A stretch of DNA of 64,000 nt from Litoreibacter halocynthiae (lineage in GTDB: Bacteria > Pseudomonadota > Alphaproteobacteria > Rhodobacterales > Rhodobacteraceae): positions 1,178,001 to 1,242,000 of the forward strand of contig NZ_SOBH01000001.1 of assembly GCF_004365635.1 (NCBI RefSeq), given 5' to 3'. Under the pieces are notes generated by a model that was not told the origin of the DNA, made no database searches, and saw only the letters and a list, made by a program, of their open reading frames with translations. Below are positions 1 to 10,895 of the stretch, piece by piece; positions within the stretch are counted from its first letter, which is position 1, and each line of letters begins with the position of its first letter. The position numbers were made by a program, and so were the translations under genes.

Positions 1-9
1 GAACAGTAA

Positions 10-624
10 ATGATGATATTCTTTAAAGAACGGCTGGCCTTCCTTGCTGTTCCCAAGACCGGTACATCAGCTCTGGAGAACGCACTTGGCCCGAAAGCAT
101 CGGTCATTTTTCGCGATCCGCCGGGAATCAAGCACACCAACGCCCGCAGTTTTGAAGCAAAATACCGCCAGCTTTTCGAGCGCGGAAATCTGCCTCCACT
201 CGAGACGATGGCGGTTATGCGCGAACCAGTGGAGTGGTTGGGAAGTTGGTATCGCTACCGGCAACGACCGGCATTGAACGGCCATCCGAATAGCACGGCA
301 GGTCTCAGCTTTGACGATTTTGTCACCGCCTATCTTGCAGACGTACAACCCGCATTTGCAAATGTCGGCCAACAGTCCCGTTTCGTGACAGACCAAAGCG
401 GGGATCTATTGATCAATCACCTGTTCTCTTATCATAACCTTGCCGCAGCAATCCGGTTTCTCGAAGACCGGCTGGATCGAAAAATCAGCCTCAAATCGAT
501 TAATCAGTCACCAAAACAAGATATTTCGCTGTCGCCTGCCTTGTCTGCGGAGTTACGCAAAACATGCGCGCTCGATTTCGAGATATATCAAGCGTTGCAA
601 GATGGCCCGCTCTCGATTGCCTAA
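10..624 (+). CDS. Sulfotransferase-family protein
   Basis: A 204-residue protein with the two nucleotide-binding signatures of PAPS-dependent sulfotransferases. Near the N-terminus (residues 15-20) is PKTGTS followed by an ALENAL helix, the 5'-phosphosulfate loop. Around residues 69-83 is MREPVEWLGSWYRYR, matching the 3'-phosphate motif. The protein is short for the family, but the ORF closes normally and ends 14 bases before the convergent cckA stop. Start is ambiguous between ATG at 10 and ATG at 13, and nothing upstream is visible, so a link to surface-polysaccharide genes cannot be judged. The acceptor is unknown. Family assignment is fairly sure; activity is inference. Confidence 0.7.
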   Translation: MMIFFKERLAFLAVPKTGTSALENALGPKASVIFRDPPGIKHTNARSFEAKYRQLFERGNLPPLETMAVMREPVEWLGSWYRYRQRPALNGHPNSTAGLSFDDFVTAYLADVQPAFANVGQQSRFVTDQSGDLLINHLFSYHNLAAAIRFLEDRLDRKISLKSINQSPKQDISLSPALSAELRKTCALDFEIYQALQDGPLSIA

Positions 625-638
625 GCCTTTTGGGCCGG

Positions 639-2993
639 TCAGGCAGCCGAGCTTAGATGACGTCTCACTGTTGAAGTCAGTTCATCAAGCGAGAAAGGTT
701 TGGGCAAAAACGCTGATTCTGGAATGGTGAGCTGCTCTTCTACCGTGCTACCATCCGCGTAGCCGGACATGAAGACGACCCTCAACTGCGGACGTGATTT
801 GCGGGCCTCTTTGACCCAGGTGGGACCATCCATACCAGGCATGATTACATCGGTCAGGACGATATCGATATCCAATGTCTCATCCCCAAGAAGATCCAGC
901 GCCGTCTCGCCACAATCGGCCTCGACGACCTGAAATCCACGGTATTGCAACGCGCGGCTTGCGAAGGCACGGACCGGCGCTTCATCTTCGACGAGAAGCA
1001 CAACACCGTCCGCAGGACCCACATCCAAAAGTATCGGAGCCGGTTCCGACACCTTGGCAATCTCAACGGGTTTATCATGTGTCGGGAAGTAGATTGTGAA
1101 GACGGTTCCCCGCTCCAATTCGCTGTCGGCAAAGATAAACCCGCCCGACTGCTTGATAATCCCGTAGGCGGTCGATAGGCCCAAACCAGTCCCCTCGCCC
1201 GTTTTCTTGGTCGTATAAAACGGCTCGAATATCTTAGGGAGCTTTTCGACCGGGATGCCGCACCCGTCATCACTGACTTTCACCAGAACATAGTCACCAG
1301 CAGGAACCACCGCGCGGTCGCGTCGCAATTCAGACGTGAGTTTGACATTGCGCGTTTCGATATTGATCTCGCCTTGCCCGTCTAATGCATCGCGTGCATT
1401 CACTACGAGGTTCATCAGCACCTGTTCCAACTGCCGACGATCCGCACGCACTGACATCAGGTTCGGATCATGCCGCAATGTCAGTGAAATCTGTGCACCA
1501 ACCAGCCTGTTCAGCAGGTGCGTCAGGTCCGATAACGTGTCCCGCATATCCAGAACTTCAAGCTGAAGGTTCTGTTTGCGCGAAAACGCAAGAAGCTGGC
1601 CAACCAACGACGCCGCACGGTTGGCGTTCTGGTTGATCTGTTCAAGGTCCGCGTAATCGGAATCGCCTGAATCATGGCGAAGCATCAACAAGTCGCAATG
1701 ACCCGAGATCGCAGTCAGCAAGTTATTGAAATCATGCGCAACGCCGCCTGCCAATTGACCAATGGCCTGCATTTTCTGGCTCTGCACAAACTGCTTTTCC
1801 AAGGACTTGAGCTCGGTGGCATCATTGACAAGCGCTATCAGAGAGACTTCACCATCATGGATCACACGGCCGAGCGTGACCTGAACATACATTTCGTCAG
1901 AACCGCGCCGGCATTTCAAAACTTCGGGACGGTGCAGCCCCCGACCTTCGGCCGCGTCAGAGAGCCAATCGCTCACCGGACGGCCAAGCCCCTCGATCAG
2001 GTCGTTCAAGCTGTCGGCCGGATCGTTGTCAAGCGCCAGCAAAGCCCGCGCGATACGGTTGGAATCACGCACCCGCCCGTCCCGCTCAAGCTCCAGCAGC
2101 GCGATCGGGAAATCCTCCAGTTGCGCCATCGTTGTTTTCGCGGCAATGACGTCGGAAATAGGTGCTAGGAAAAACTCGGTGCGGCCCAAAGCGCCATCCA
2201 AGATGACCACCATGACATCGACAAGACCGTTCGGGCCATTGACGACGGCATGCTCACCAGACGTCGTTGGCACCTCGGTGAAGATGCCACTCAGTGACTT
2301 TACCCGACCACCAACGAGTTTTCGCATCGCCTCGTTCATAAACAATACAGACCCCGACCCGCCAACGGTGAACATCGGTAGCGAAAGCCGTTCAGCAGCA
2401 TGCCCCTTGCCAGCTTGGTCCGTCTGACTATGAACCCGCCAGATAATATCTTCGGAATTTGCGACCCGATGCGCCGAGATGCGAAAGCTTCCGCGACGCG
2501 TAACGACGTCTTCATGCGCTGCGTTCGTCTTTTGCGCTTTGGCCTGAAGACGGAACACGATTGCTCCAGCGTTGCTCATCAGCTTTGAAAGCGCCTGTTC
2601 CAGCGCTTCACCGTCGGCGGTTGGCAGCAATTTTTGAGCCGCCGCGTTTCTAGACAGAACAACCCCGCTGGAGTCCGTCACAAAAACGGCCCGTTCGTCA
2701 TAGGCAATCAAATCCTCAACGGACGCCGCTGTTGGAACGTCCTGAGCCGTGCGCCTCTGTATCATACCCACGGCAATCCCCGCGAAAACGCAGATCGCCA
2801 GACCAATCAGAAGCCCGCGAACGTCAGGGACAAAGAGCAACGACATTCCGAGAACAACCGCAAGAAGCACCGGAAGCTTGGAGCGCGATGCAAATCCACT
2901 GCGTATCCGACGTGCAGCGCCGCTTGCCTCCACCAGTTGGTCCAAACCTGCACTCCCGTTAGAATCAATCCCTAAGACCATCCTCCAGAACAA
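639..2993 (-). CDS. cckA: CckA hybrid sensor histidine kinase of the CtrA phosphorelay
   Basis: A 784-residue membrane hybrid kinase. Two transmembrane segments lie at about residues 39-56 and 60-77, followed by PAS-like regions (about 95-185, 205-280, 290-395), a HisKA domain with phospho-acceptor H420 in GVAHDFNN, an HATPase domain (N-box 524-537, GTGLGLS at 601-607) and a C-terminal receiver domain with D715 and K765. This order is that of CckA, which phosphorylates CtrA through ChpT. The TTG at 2993 is chosen as start because AAGGAG (3006-3001) lies 7 bases upstream; the in-frame ATG at 2981 has GGAGG directly against it. It is the last gene of guaB-rsmB-cckA on the minus strand. A perfect TTAA-N7-TTAA box overlaps its ribosome-binding site. 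Confidence 0.93.
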   Translation of the reverse strand: MFWRMVLGIDSNGSAGLDQLVEASGAARRIRSGFASRSKLPVLLAVVLGMSLLFVPDVRGLLIGLAICVFAGIAVGMIQRRTAQDVPTAASVEDLIAYDERAVFVTDSSGVVLSRNAAAQKLLPTADGEALEQALSKLMSNAGAIVFRLQAKAQKTNAAHEDVVTRRGSFRISAHRVANSEDIIWRVHSQTDQAGKGHAAERLSLPMFTVGGSGSVLFMNEAMRKLVGGRVKSLSGIFTEVPTTSGEHAVVNGPNGLVDVMVVILDGALGRTEFFLAPISDVIAAKTTMAQLEDFPIALLELERDGRVRDSNRIARALLALDNDPADSLNDLIEGLGRPVSDWLSDAAEGRGLHRPEVLKCRRGSDEMYVQVTLGRVIHDGEVSLIALVNDATELKSLEKQFVQSQKMQAIGQLAGGVAHDFNNLLTAISGHCDLLMLRHDSGDSDYADLEQINQNANRAASLVGQLLAFSRKQNLQLEVLDMRDTLSDLTHLLNRLVGAQISLTLRHDPNLMSVRADRRQLEQVLMNLVVNARDALDGQGEINIETRNVKLTSELRRDRAVVPAGDYVLVKVSDDGCGIPVEKLPKIFEPFYTTKKTGEGTGLGLSTAYGIIKQSGGFIFADSELERGTVFTIYFPTHDKPVEIAKVSEPAPILLDVGPADGVVLLVEDEAPVRAFASRALQYRGFQVVEADCGETALDLLGDETLDIDIVLTDVIMPGMDGPTWVKEARKSRPQLRVVFMSGYADGSTVEEQLTIPESAFLPKPFSLDELTSTVRRHLSSAA

Positions 2994-3008
2994 TTAACTG
3001 CTCCTTAA
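2994..3008. promoter_or_regulatory. CtrA-type box at the cckA start
   Basis: TTAA (2994-2997), seven bases, then TTAA (3005-3008) followed by C. This is a perfect match to the full CtrA recognition site known from Caulobacter and Rhodobacterales. It lies directly before the cckA TTG start and contains the AAGGAG ribosome-binding site. Binding would affect an internal promoter within the guaB-rsmB-cckA operon. The match is seen; binding is inferred. Confidence 0.5.
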
Positions 3009-3029
3009 CGGGCGACTTGGGCTCGACTA

Positions 3030-4211
3030 TTAACTTGGTTCGGGTCTGGTCAAGTAAGCAATATAGAACCCGTCCCCGCCTTCCAGCGGTGAATATCTGC
3101 GTTCATACGAGCAGTGCCAGCCGTCATTCTTATCACAAAACTTGGCGATTTGGTCTTCGTTTTCACGTTTGAACACAGAGCAGGTTGCGAAAGCCAGAAC
3201 GCCGTCGGGGGCCACCAGAGGCGCAGCTTCACGCAGTATTTCCTGCTGAACGAGCAGTAAATCGGCAAACGCATCGTGGGTAAGTGCCCATTTGCCTTCG
3301 GGCGACCGCCGCCAGGCACCACTCCCCGAACAAGGGACATCACACAGCACCAAATCGAACGGTGCCGAAGTCTTGCAAGCATCCGTTGTTAATACCTGAA
3401 CTTTCAAACCCGCCCGCTTTGCGCGAGGCCCCAAATCCCGCAATCGTTGCGGTTTGGCATCATGGGCAAACAACGCAGCTTTGTTTCCATCCCCATAGGC
3501 CAACACTTTACCGCCGCCACCCGCGCAGTAATCAAGCATTCTGTTGGCCGCTGGAAGGCCTTCACACAAGGATTGAGAGGCCGCATCCTGCAACTCGACC
3601 AGTCCCGACATATACGCCGTGCTCGCCGCAACTTTTCTTGGATTTTCAACAACTTCTAATGCGGTCTTCGCTAAGTCATGTGGAATGGCGGTAACTCCGT
3701 CCTTCGCAAGCAGATCAATGGCATTTTGCAAAGACCCTCGCGAAAGATTAACTCGCAGGAACGTCGCCGCGCGCTCGGTCAATCCGCTCGCAATCGCTTC
3801 AGCATCGGCCCCGACAGAAGTTTTCAGCTCTTCGCCCAGCCATTCTGGCATGTTGTATACCGCTTCAACCGATTCCGTCGGCGAGGCGGGAAACAGCGCT
3901 GCTTTCTCCTCCGCCACCAACAGGGATGGGGCATGCCCCTCACCCGAGAAAAGGTTGCTAACCTCTTCAACTGACGTATTTTTCGCAGCAGCATGGCAAA
4001 TCACCAAACCGCGCCCCGTCAATCCAAGCCGTGCATATGATCCACGTTTCCGCAAGCAATCGAACACGATGTCACGCACCGCCGCGCGATCCTTGGATCC
4101 GGCAAAACGGGAACGCCGCGCCCAGTTGGTCAGAGCCTTCTCGGCGGCAGTGCCTGACAAGTACTGGTCAAGCACCTCAATCGCCGCCGACAGGCGTGCC
4201 GCAGGGGTCAT
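3030..4211 (-). CDS. rsmB: RsmB/NOP-family 16S rRNA cytosine-C5 methyltransferase
   Basis: A 393-residue SAM-dependent RNA methyltransferase. The N-terminal part resembles the RNA-binding NusB-like region of RsmB. The C-terminal Rossmann domain has LDYCAGGGGK (SAM loop), LCDVPCSGSG (motif IV, cysteine releasing product) and FATCSVF (motif VI, catalytic cysteine). These two cysteines define m5C RNA methyltransferases, and the likely target is 16S rRNA. The ATG immediately follows the guaB stop, so it is translated from the guaB message, and cckA follows 36 bases after it. Specificity for position 967 rather than another cytosine is not certain, because alphaproteobacteria carry several paralogues. 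Confidence 0.82.
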   Translation of the reverse strand: MTPAARLSAAIEVLDQYLSGTAAEKALTNWARRSRFAGSKDRAAVRDIVFDCLRKRGSYARLGLTGRGLVICHAAAKNTSVEEVSNLFSGEGHAPSLLVAEEKAALFPASPTESVEAVYNMPEWLGEELKTSVGADAEAIASGLTERAATFLRVNLSRGSLQNAIDLLAKDGVTAIPHDLAKTALEVVENPRKVAASTAYMSGLVELQDAASQSLCEGLPAANRMLDYCAGGGGKVLAYGDGNKAALFAHDAKPQRLRDLGPRAKRAGLKVQVLTTDACKTSAPFDLVLCDVPCSGSGAWRRSPEGKWALTHDAFADLLLVQQEILREAAPLVAPDGVLAFATCSVFKRENEDQIAKFCDKNDGWHCSYERRYSPLEGGDGFYIAYLTRPEPS

Positions 4212-5702
<1,491 letters not shown>

Positions 5703-5773
5703 TCATGGATTTCGCGGATGCGAAAGGGCAGATTTTGTGGCAAAGGGACGCAAACACGTCCGGAGCACCAAAT

Positions 5774-6229
5774 ATGCCCTCTATTCTCGTCGATGCAGAT
5801 GCCTGCCCCGTTAAGGAGGAGGTCTTCAAGGTTGCCTATCGTTTGAACACGCCCGTAACCTTGGTCGCCAACAGCTACCTGCGCACGCCGAACCATCCCC
5901 TGATCTCCATGCAGGTGGTCTCAGACGGGTTTGACGCCGCTGATGACTGGATCGCCGAGAACGCGACGCCATCCTGCGTGGTTATCACCGCCGACATCCT
6001 GCTGGCCGGCCGTTGTATCGAGGTCGGCGCCACGGTTTTAGGCCCAACCGGTAAGCCGTTCAACTCGTCCAACATCGGCGGAGCTATTGCGACCCGCGCC
6101 ATCATGGCGGACCTGCGCGCAGGGCTAGAGCAAACCTCCGGCCCCGCGCCGTTCTCCAACAAGGACCGCTCGCAATTTCTCAACGCTCTGGACCGCGAGT
6201 TGCAACGGCTCAAGCGCGAAGGTCTTTAG
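5774..6229 (+). CDS. YaiI/YqxD (UPF0178) family protein
   Basis: A 151-residue conserved protein beginning [16 protein letters not shown], the signature of the YaiI/YqxD family, whose PIN-like fold suggests a nuclease but whose function is not established. Later conserved parts include [22 protein letters not shown] and IATRAIM. The ATG at 5774 is chosen because family similarity begins there; a longer in-frame ORF from 5672 adds 34 unconserved residues. It diverges from guaB and its stop overlaps the end of rlmE by 4 bases. Confidence 0.85.
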   Translation: MPSILVDADACPVKEEVFKVAYRLNTPVTLVANSYLRTPNHPLISMQVVSDGFDAADDWIAENATPSCVVITADILLAGRCIEVGATVLGPTGKPFNSSNIGGAIATRAIMADLRAGLEQTSGPAPFSNKDRSQFLNALDRELQRLKREGL

Positions 6230-6969
6230 CCGTCCCGCCCTTTGAACCCTTGGGCGACCACAAACTTCTCGGAACTGTCGGACCGGCTGGCACCCGGCTT
6301 GAAATTCGCCACTTTCTTAAAGCGCTGTTTCAGGATGTGCTGCAATTCACCTTCCGCACCACCGGCTAGAACTTTGGCTACAAAAACGCCGCCCTCTTCT
6401 AGCACGTCAAAGGCAAAATAGGCCGCCGCCTCGCATAGCGCGATGATGCGCATGTGGTCGGTTTGCTTATGTCCACAGGACGCCGCCGCCATGTCGCTCA
6501 TCACGACGTCGGCCGATCCGCCAAGCCATTCCTTCACCTTGTCGTCCGCGCCTTCGTCAAGAAAGTCGAGCACATGCAGCTCGCAACCCAGAATTGGCTC
6601 GACCTCTTGCAGGTCTACCCCAAGTACATAACCCTGCGCCTTGCCTGCGCGTTCTCCTAACGCGTTCACACGTTTGGCCGCGATCTGGCACCATCCACCC
6701 GGCGCACAACCAAGGTCGACCACCCGCTTGCCCGGTGTCAGGAAACGGTACTTGTCGTCAATCTCGGAAATCTTGAACGCTGCCCGCCCGCGCAGCCCTT
6801 CGGCCTTGGCGCGTTTGACATAAGGGTCATTCAACTGGCGTTGCAGCCACAGTGTTGAGGACATGGTGCGCCCGCGCGCGGACTTCACCTTGACCTTCAG
6901 GTCGCGCTGCCCGCGCCCCGAGGTATTGCCGGTCTTGCCGCCTTTTGGTCCGGTTGGTGATTTGGCCAT
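6226..6969 (-). CDS. rlmE: 23S rRNA (uridine-2552 2'-O) methyltransferase RlmE/FtsJ
   Basis: A 247-residue FtsJ-family enzyme that methylates the ribose of U2552 in the 23S A-loop, a late step of large-subunit assembly. The SAM loop is [11 protein letters not shown] at about residues 83-93. The K-D-K-E catalytic tetrad can be read as K66, D159 (VMSDMAA), K199 (FVAKVL) and E234 (SSEKFVV). The first 35 residues are a Gly/Lys/Arg-rich extension absent from the E. coli enzyme and probably bind rRNA. It follows ppx on the same strand with a 73-base gap. Confidence 0.93.
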   Translation of the reverse strand: MAKSPTGPKGGKTGNTSGRGQRDLKVKVKSARGRTMSSTLWLQRQLNDPYVKRAKAEGLRGRAAFKISEIDDKYRFLTPGKRVVDLGCAPGGWCQIAAKRVNALGERAGKAQGYVLGVDLQEVEPILGCELHVLDFLDEGADDKVKEWLGGSADVVMSDMAAASCGHKQTDHMRIIALCEAAAYFAFDVLEEGGVFVAKVLAGGAEGELQHILKQRFKKVANFKPGASRSDSSEKFVVAQGFKGRDG

Positions 6970-7042
6970 GTTCTCAACTTCATCTTGGTAAAAATATTCC
7001 CGCCGGAGGCTTCCCTACCCTTCCAGCCGCGCAAAGGCCAGC

Positions 7043-8185
7043 TTAGTAAGGCCCTTCCTCCAAAACCCCGTCACTCGACATCTGGGCATAGAGCAGACCC
7101 TCACGTAAGCCGCGATCCGCCACAGACAAGCGGTCGGTCGGCCAGACCCGCAGCAACGCCTGCAAAATTGCCGCCCCCGACATGATCAGCGCATGGCGGT
7201 CCTTGCCGATACGCGGGTCGGTGCGGCGGCCCTCCGGCCCCATATGCAGATAGCTCTGGATCACGTGGTCAATCTGGTCCGACGTCATCCGCAGCCCATC
7301 GACCTTGTTGCGGTCGTAACGCTTCAACCCCAAATGGGACGCCGCCACGGTCGTCACAGTCCCGGATGTACCGACGATCTGGAACCCTGCCCTGACCTGA
7401 TCCGCGTCGATATACGGTGTAAACTCAGCTAAGTTCTCCTCGAAGAACCACGACATCAACGCGAACCGCGCCCCGTCATCATTCACATCGTTGAACTGGT
7501 CGCGCAAGGTGGCGACGCCCAACGGCACCGAAATCCAGTCCACCACCTTGGCGGCCGGAAACTCGCTGTCCTTGCTGTCAAATCCTGTATGCAATCGCAT
7601 GATTGCGCGCGGTCGATCCACTTTCGGTACGCGGCTCAGGTCGATCCACACCAGCTCGGTGGAGCCACCACCAATGTCGACCACCAGCAGCTGCTCCGTG
7701 TTCACCGACACCAAGGGCGCGCAAGAGATCACCGCAAAGCGGGCTTCCTCCTCAGGCTTGATAATTTCCAACTCCAGCCCCGTCTCGCGGGTTACCAGAT
7801 TCAGGAATTCTTCCGAATTGGTCGCGCGCCGACAGGCCTCAGTTGCGACGAGGCGCATCCGCTTCACCTCATGGTGGCGCAGTTTCTTTTGGCATATCTT
7901 CAGCGCCCCGACCGTGCGCGCCATGGAATTGCGCGACAGCTTGCCAGTGCTCTCAAGTCCCGCTCCAAGCTGCACCGATTTGGAAAAGCTGTCGACGACG
8001 TGAAACTGGCTGCCTTTGGGTTGGGCAATCAGCATCCGGCATGAATTGGTACCAAGATCCAGCGCCGCATAGAGGTCAGCCGGGTCTGGTTTGCCTGCGG
8101 GTGCAGGCTGGGTCGCGGGCCGCGCGGTCGGCACAAGGGCCGGTTTGACGAACGGGCCCGCACTGTGCGGCGGACGTTTCGCCAT
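7043..8185 (-). CDS. Ppx/GppA exopolyphosphatase-family phosphatase
   Basis: A 380-residue ASKHA-fold phosphatase that hydrolyses polyphosphate and/or pppGpp. The two phosphate loops are visible: ALDLGTNSCRMLI and LLVVDIGGGSTELVW. A Pro/Ala-rich stretch precedes the catalytic domain. The ATG at 8185 is chosen because AGGAGG lies 9 bases upstream; a longer frame to 8251 lacks such a site. It lacks the C-terminal HD-like domain of long Ppx enzymes, so it is closer to the short form common next to rlmE in alphaproteobacteria. Choice between Ppx and GppA activity is open. Confidence 0.87.
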   Translation of the reverse strand: MAKRPPHSAGPFVKPALVPTARPATQPAPAGKPDPADLYAALDLGTNSCRMLIAQPKGSQFHVVDSFSKSVQLGAGLESTGKLSRNSMARTVGALKICQKKLRHHEVKRMRLVATEACRRATNSEEFLNLVTRETGLELEIIKPEEEARFAVISCAPLVSVNTEQLLVVDIGGGSTELVWIDLSRVPKVDRPRAIMRLHTGFDSKDSEFPAAKVVDWISVPLGVATLRDQFNDVNDDGARFALMSWFFEENLAEFTPYIDADQVRAGFQIVGTSGTVTTVAASHLGLKRYDRNKVDGLRMTSDQIDHVIQSYLHMGPEGRRTDPRIGKDRHALIMSGAAILQALLRVWPTDRLSVADRGLREGLLYAQMSSDGVLEEGPY

Positions 8186-8450
8186 GGCGCAGGGCCTCCT
8201 AAACTCAGGGTTAACCTCAACGTAGGAGCGCGAACGCTTTGAAGCAAGCATAGACCTTGTTCCAACCTCATAAAAACCATGAGAAATATGAGACGGTTGA
8301 TAGCTGGCCCCTATTCGAAAAGCCCCTTAGCTAATGGCGCGACAGATCAGGGTCGCTCTGCCTTGTTCAAATGTCGAAAACGCACCTCGGCCACTACGAT
8401 CAGAGGCCTAGAGTCCGTAAAACAGCGCGCAATACGAAGGATTCGAACCC

Positions 8451-8750
8451 ATGCCTGATGTGACAATAGTTTACTGGCGCGACATCCCCGCTCAGGTCAT
8501 CGTGGGCAAGGGCCGTCGGGGCCATAAGGTGCAGCTTCCGGAACGCTTCGAGCAGGCGATCGACCGCGCCGCGATGAAGGTGGGCGCCAAGGATGCCGAC
8601 GCCTATCTGGCCGATTGGCGCAAGGCGACCCCTTACGAAGTCGATGGCGACCCTCAAGAGGTCGCAAAAGCCGAAGCGGCGCGGCTGGAGGCCGAATACG
8701 ACACCGACAGGATCAAGCAGCTGATCGCGAATGACGGCAATGCCGCCTGA
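8451..8750 (+). CDS. Small conserved protein of the 'virulence factor' (PF13769-like) family
   Basis: A 99-residue acidic/basic soluble protein with no membrane segment. It starts PDVTIVYWRDIPAQVIVGKGRR and resembles the short conserved family annotated 'virulence factor', which in alphaproteobacteria is encoded beside MetF-like reductases. A Shine-Dalgarno-like GAAGGA lies 9 bases before the ATG. The MetF-like gene follows after 31 bases, so the two are probably co-transcribed. Its proposed role as an accessory to the reductase rests on neighbourhood only. Confidence 0.65.
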   Translation: MPDVTIVYWRDIPAQVIVGKGRRGHKVQLPERFEQAIDRAAMKVGAKDADAYLADWRKATPYEVDGDPQEVAKAEAARLEAEYDTDRIKQLIANDGNAA

Positions 8751-8781
8751 CACGATCACAACGCGCATTAGGGAGGGGCTC

Positions 8782-9705
8782 ATGGCCTTGCTGAACTTTA
8801 AACGCACCGCACCGGCTCAAGAGGTCACGGTAAACCCGCAGGTGGAGACCTTCCTGAAGGATTACTCCATCGAGGTCATGCCCCGCACTGCCGAGAAGGT
8901 TGAAGACTTCCGCGAGCTGCTGCCCGAAGGCACACGCGTCTATGTCGCGCACATCGAAGGCACACCAATTGACGAGATGGTCGCCACCGCCGCGCGCCTG
9001 AACCGTGACGGCTACAAGGTCATGCCGCACTTCCCTGCGCGCATCATCAACGACAAGGCAACGCTGGTTGACTGGATCGCACGCTACCAGGGTGAAGCAG
9101 ACGTTAAGCAAGCCTTGCTGCTTGCTGGCGGTGTCGCGCAGCCGCATGGTGCGTTCGACAGCTCCATGCAGCTTCTGGAAACTGGCCTGTTCGGTGACTT
9201 CGACCGCCTGCACGTCGCGGGCCACCCTGAAGGCAACCGTGACATCGACCCCAAAGGTGGCATGAAGAACGTCGATGAAGCTCTTACTTGGAAACAGAAG
9301 TTTTCGGAAACGACTGATGCCAAAATGGCATTGGCCACGCAGTTCGCCTTTGACGCCAACCCGATTATCGCTTGGGCGAACTCCATCAAGGCGGCAGGCA
9401 TCGACCTGCCCGTCCATATCGGTATCGCCGGTCCCGCCAAGCTGCAAACGCTGATCAAGTTCGCCATCGCCTGCGGCGTCGGCCCGTCCCTGAAAGTGCT
9501 GCAAAAGCGCGCCATGGACGTCACCAAATTGTTGTTGCCCTACGAGCCGACCGAGGTGATCAACACCCTCGCCGCGCACAAGGCCGCAAACCCCGACTTC
9601 AACATTGAATCCGTTCACTTCTTCCCGCTTGGCGGCATCAAGACCAACGCCAACTGGGCCATCGCCAACGGCGGCGCCTCCGGCGTTCCAGCAGACCAAG
9701 CATAA
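8782..9705 (+). CDS. MetF-like methylenetetrahydrofolate reductase
   Basis: A 307-residue TIM-barrel protein of the MetF family, expected to interconvert 5,10-methylene- and 5-methyl-tetrahydrofolate with a flavin. Motifs include SIEVMPRTAEKVEDF near the start (the family's EFFPPRT-like opening), a middle QALLLAGGVAQPHGAF and a C-terminal FFPLGGIKTNANW. The ATG at 8782 is chosen because GGGAGGGG precedes it; an in-frame ATG at 8731 overlaps the previous gene. The next gene, 13 bases on, is a methyltetrahydrofolate methyltransferase. This suggests the reductase feeds or oxidises methyl groups from a corrinoid pathway rather than methionine synthesis alone. Confidence 0.83.
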   Translation: MALLNFKRTAPAQEVTVNPQVETFLKDYSIEVMPRTAEKVEDFRELLPEGTRVYVAHIEGTPIDEMVATAARLNRDGYKVMPHFPARIINDKATLVDWIARYQGEADVKQALLLAGGVAQPHGAFDSSMQLLETGLFGDFDRLHVAGHPEGNRDIDPKGGMKNVDEALTWKQKFSETTDAKMALATQFAFDANPIIAWANSIKAAGIDLPVHIGIAGPAKLQTLIKFAIACGVGPSLKVLQKRAMDVTKLLLPYEPTEVINTLAAHKAANPDFNIESVHFFPLGGIKTNANWAIANGGASGVPADQA

Positions 9706-9718
9706 GAGAGATCAGTTA

Positions 9719-10801
9719 ATGACCCGCACGATCGTCGAATCCAAAACCAAAACCGCCATTATCGGCTTTGACCAACCGTTCTGTGTGATCGGAGAGCGGA
9801 TCAACCCGACAGGGCGCAAGATCCTCAACGAGGAGCTGGAAAAAGGCGACTTCTCACGCGTCGAAGCCGATGCGATTGCGCAGACAATGGCGGGCGCGAA
9901 CATTCTCGACATCAACTCCGGTGCCGTATTCTCCAACAAAATGGCCGAAGACCCGCGCTATGCCGACAACAACTTTGTCGAGCCGACCTTGATGAAAGAA
10001 CTTGTTGAGCGTGTTCAAAAGGTTACCGACATTCCTTTATGTATCGACAGCTCGGTCCCCGGCGCGTTGGAAAACGGCCTTGCCGCCGCTGAAGGTCGCC
10101 CGCTGTTGAATTCGGTCACAGGTGAAGAAGAACGTCTTGAGCTGGTTTTACCATTGGTCAAGAAATACAACGTCCCTGTGGTTGCCATCTCGAACGATGA
10201 CACGGGCATTTCCGAGGACCCCGACGTGCGCTTCGCCGTTGCTAAAAAGATCGTCGAGCGCGCCGCTGACTTCGGTATCCCTGCACATGACATAGTGGTC
10301 GATCCTTTGGTGATGCCCATCGGTGCGATGGGCACAGCAGGCTTGCAGGTTTTCACCCTTGTACGCCGTTTGCGCGAAGAGCTGGGCGTGAACACCACCT
10401 GCGGCGCGTCCAACATCTCGTTCGGCCTGCCCAATCGCCACGGCGTCAACAACGCGTTCCTGCCCATGGCAATGACTGCTGGCATGACGTCCGCCATCAT
10501 GAACCCTGTCGCCTTGCCCGTCGGGCCTATCAAGATGCAGGAAAAGCTCGATGCGCTTGCTGCGGCCGGCATCATTGTCCCGGACGACATCGACCCAGAA
10601 CTGCTGGCACAGCTGACAGGTCTTGGCTCTACCAAACCGGGACCCGGCAAGGAGATGGAGGCAATTCGCGCCGCCAACTTCCTGATGAATCAAGATCCCT
10701 CCGGCAGTGCTTGGATCAACTTCAACAAGCCCAAAAACGCCGACGGCACTGACGCTGCTGCGCGTGGCGGGCGTGCGGGTGGCCGTCGCCGTCGGGGCTG
10801 A
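9719..10801 (+). CDS. Methyltetrahydrofolate:corrinoid methyltransferase (pterin-binding family)
   Basis: A 360-residue protein with the dihydropteroate-synthase-like TIM barrel used by MeTr/AcsE and the pterin domain of MetH. It opens with FCVIGERINPTGRK, followed by ANILDINSG and a phosphate-free pterin pocket (LCIDSSVPGAL). Known relatives move a methyl group between tetrahydrofolate and a corrinoid protein. The ATG at 9719 fits family length; a longer frame from 9605 overlaps metF. The C-terminal 15 residues form a Gly/Arg-rich tail ending GGRRRRG, which is unusual and is echoed in the activator encoded at 12157-14196. No corrinoid protein gene is adjacent. Confidence 0.82.
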   Translation: MTRTIVESKTKTAIIGFDQPFCVIGERINPTGRKILNEELEKGDFSRVEADAIAQTMAGANILDINSGAVFSNKMAEDPRYADNNFVEPTLMKELVERVQKVTDIPLCIDSSVPGALENGLAAAEGRPLLNSVTGEEERLELVLPLVKKYNVPVVAISNDDTGISEDPDVRFAVAKKIVERAADFGIPAHDIVVDPLVMPIGAMGTAGLQVFTLVRRLREELGVNTTCGASNISFGLPNRHGVNNAFLPMAMTAGMTSAIMNPVALPVGPIKMQEKLDALAAAGIIVPDDIDPELLAQLTGLGSTKPGPGKEMEAIRAANFLMNQDPSGSAWINFNKPKNADGTDAAARGGRAGGRRRRG

Positions 10802-10818
10802 GCCAATCCCAAACAACG

Positions 10819-10844
10819 GGCAAAGCGGCATATTTCGCTTTGCC
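10819..10844. repeat. Perfect inverted repeat between operon genes
   Basis: GGCAAAGCG (10819-10827) and CGCTTTGCC (10836-10844) form a 9-base-pair stem with an 8-base loop, 18 bases after the methyltransferase stop. No T-run follows, so it is more likely an mRNA-stabilising hairpin or attenuator than a full intrinsic terminator. Confidence 0.5.
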
Positions 10845-10895
10845 TGACTGCCAAGATGCGGCAAAACCCTGCTATTCTTTAAGGAGTTTGCCCCA

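Noticed and set aside
8200-8215. TAAA-N7-TTAA near the ppx start as a CtrA box
   Set aside because: One mismatch in the left half-site; not strong enough to report beside the two perfect boxes.
8713-9699. A 328-codon frame antisense to the MetF-like gene
   Set aside because: Composition-driven shadow in a GC-rich gene; no recognisable domain, and the sense frame is a clear MetF family member with a ribosome-binding site.
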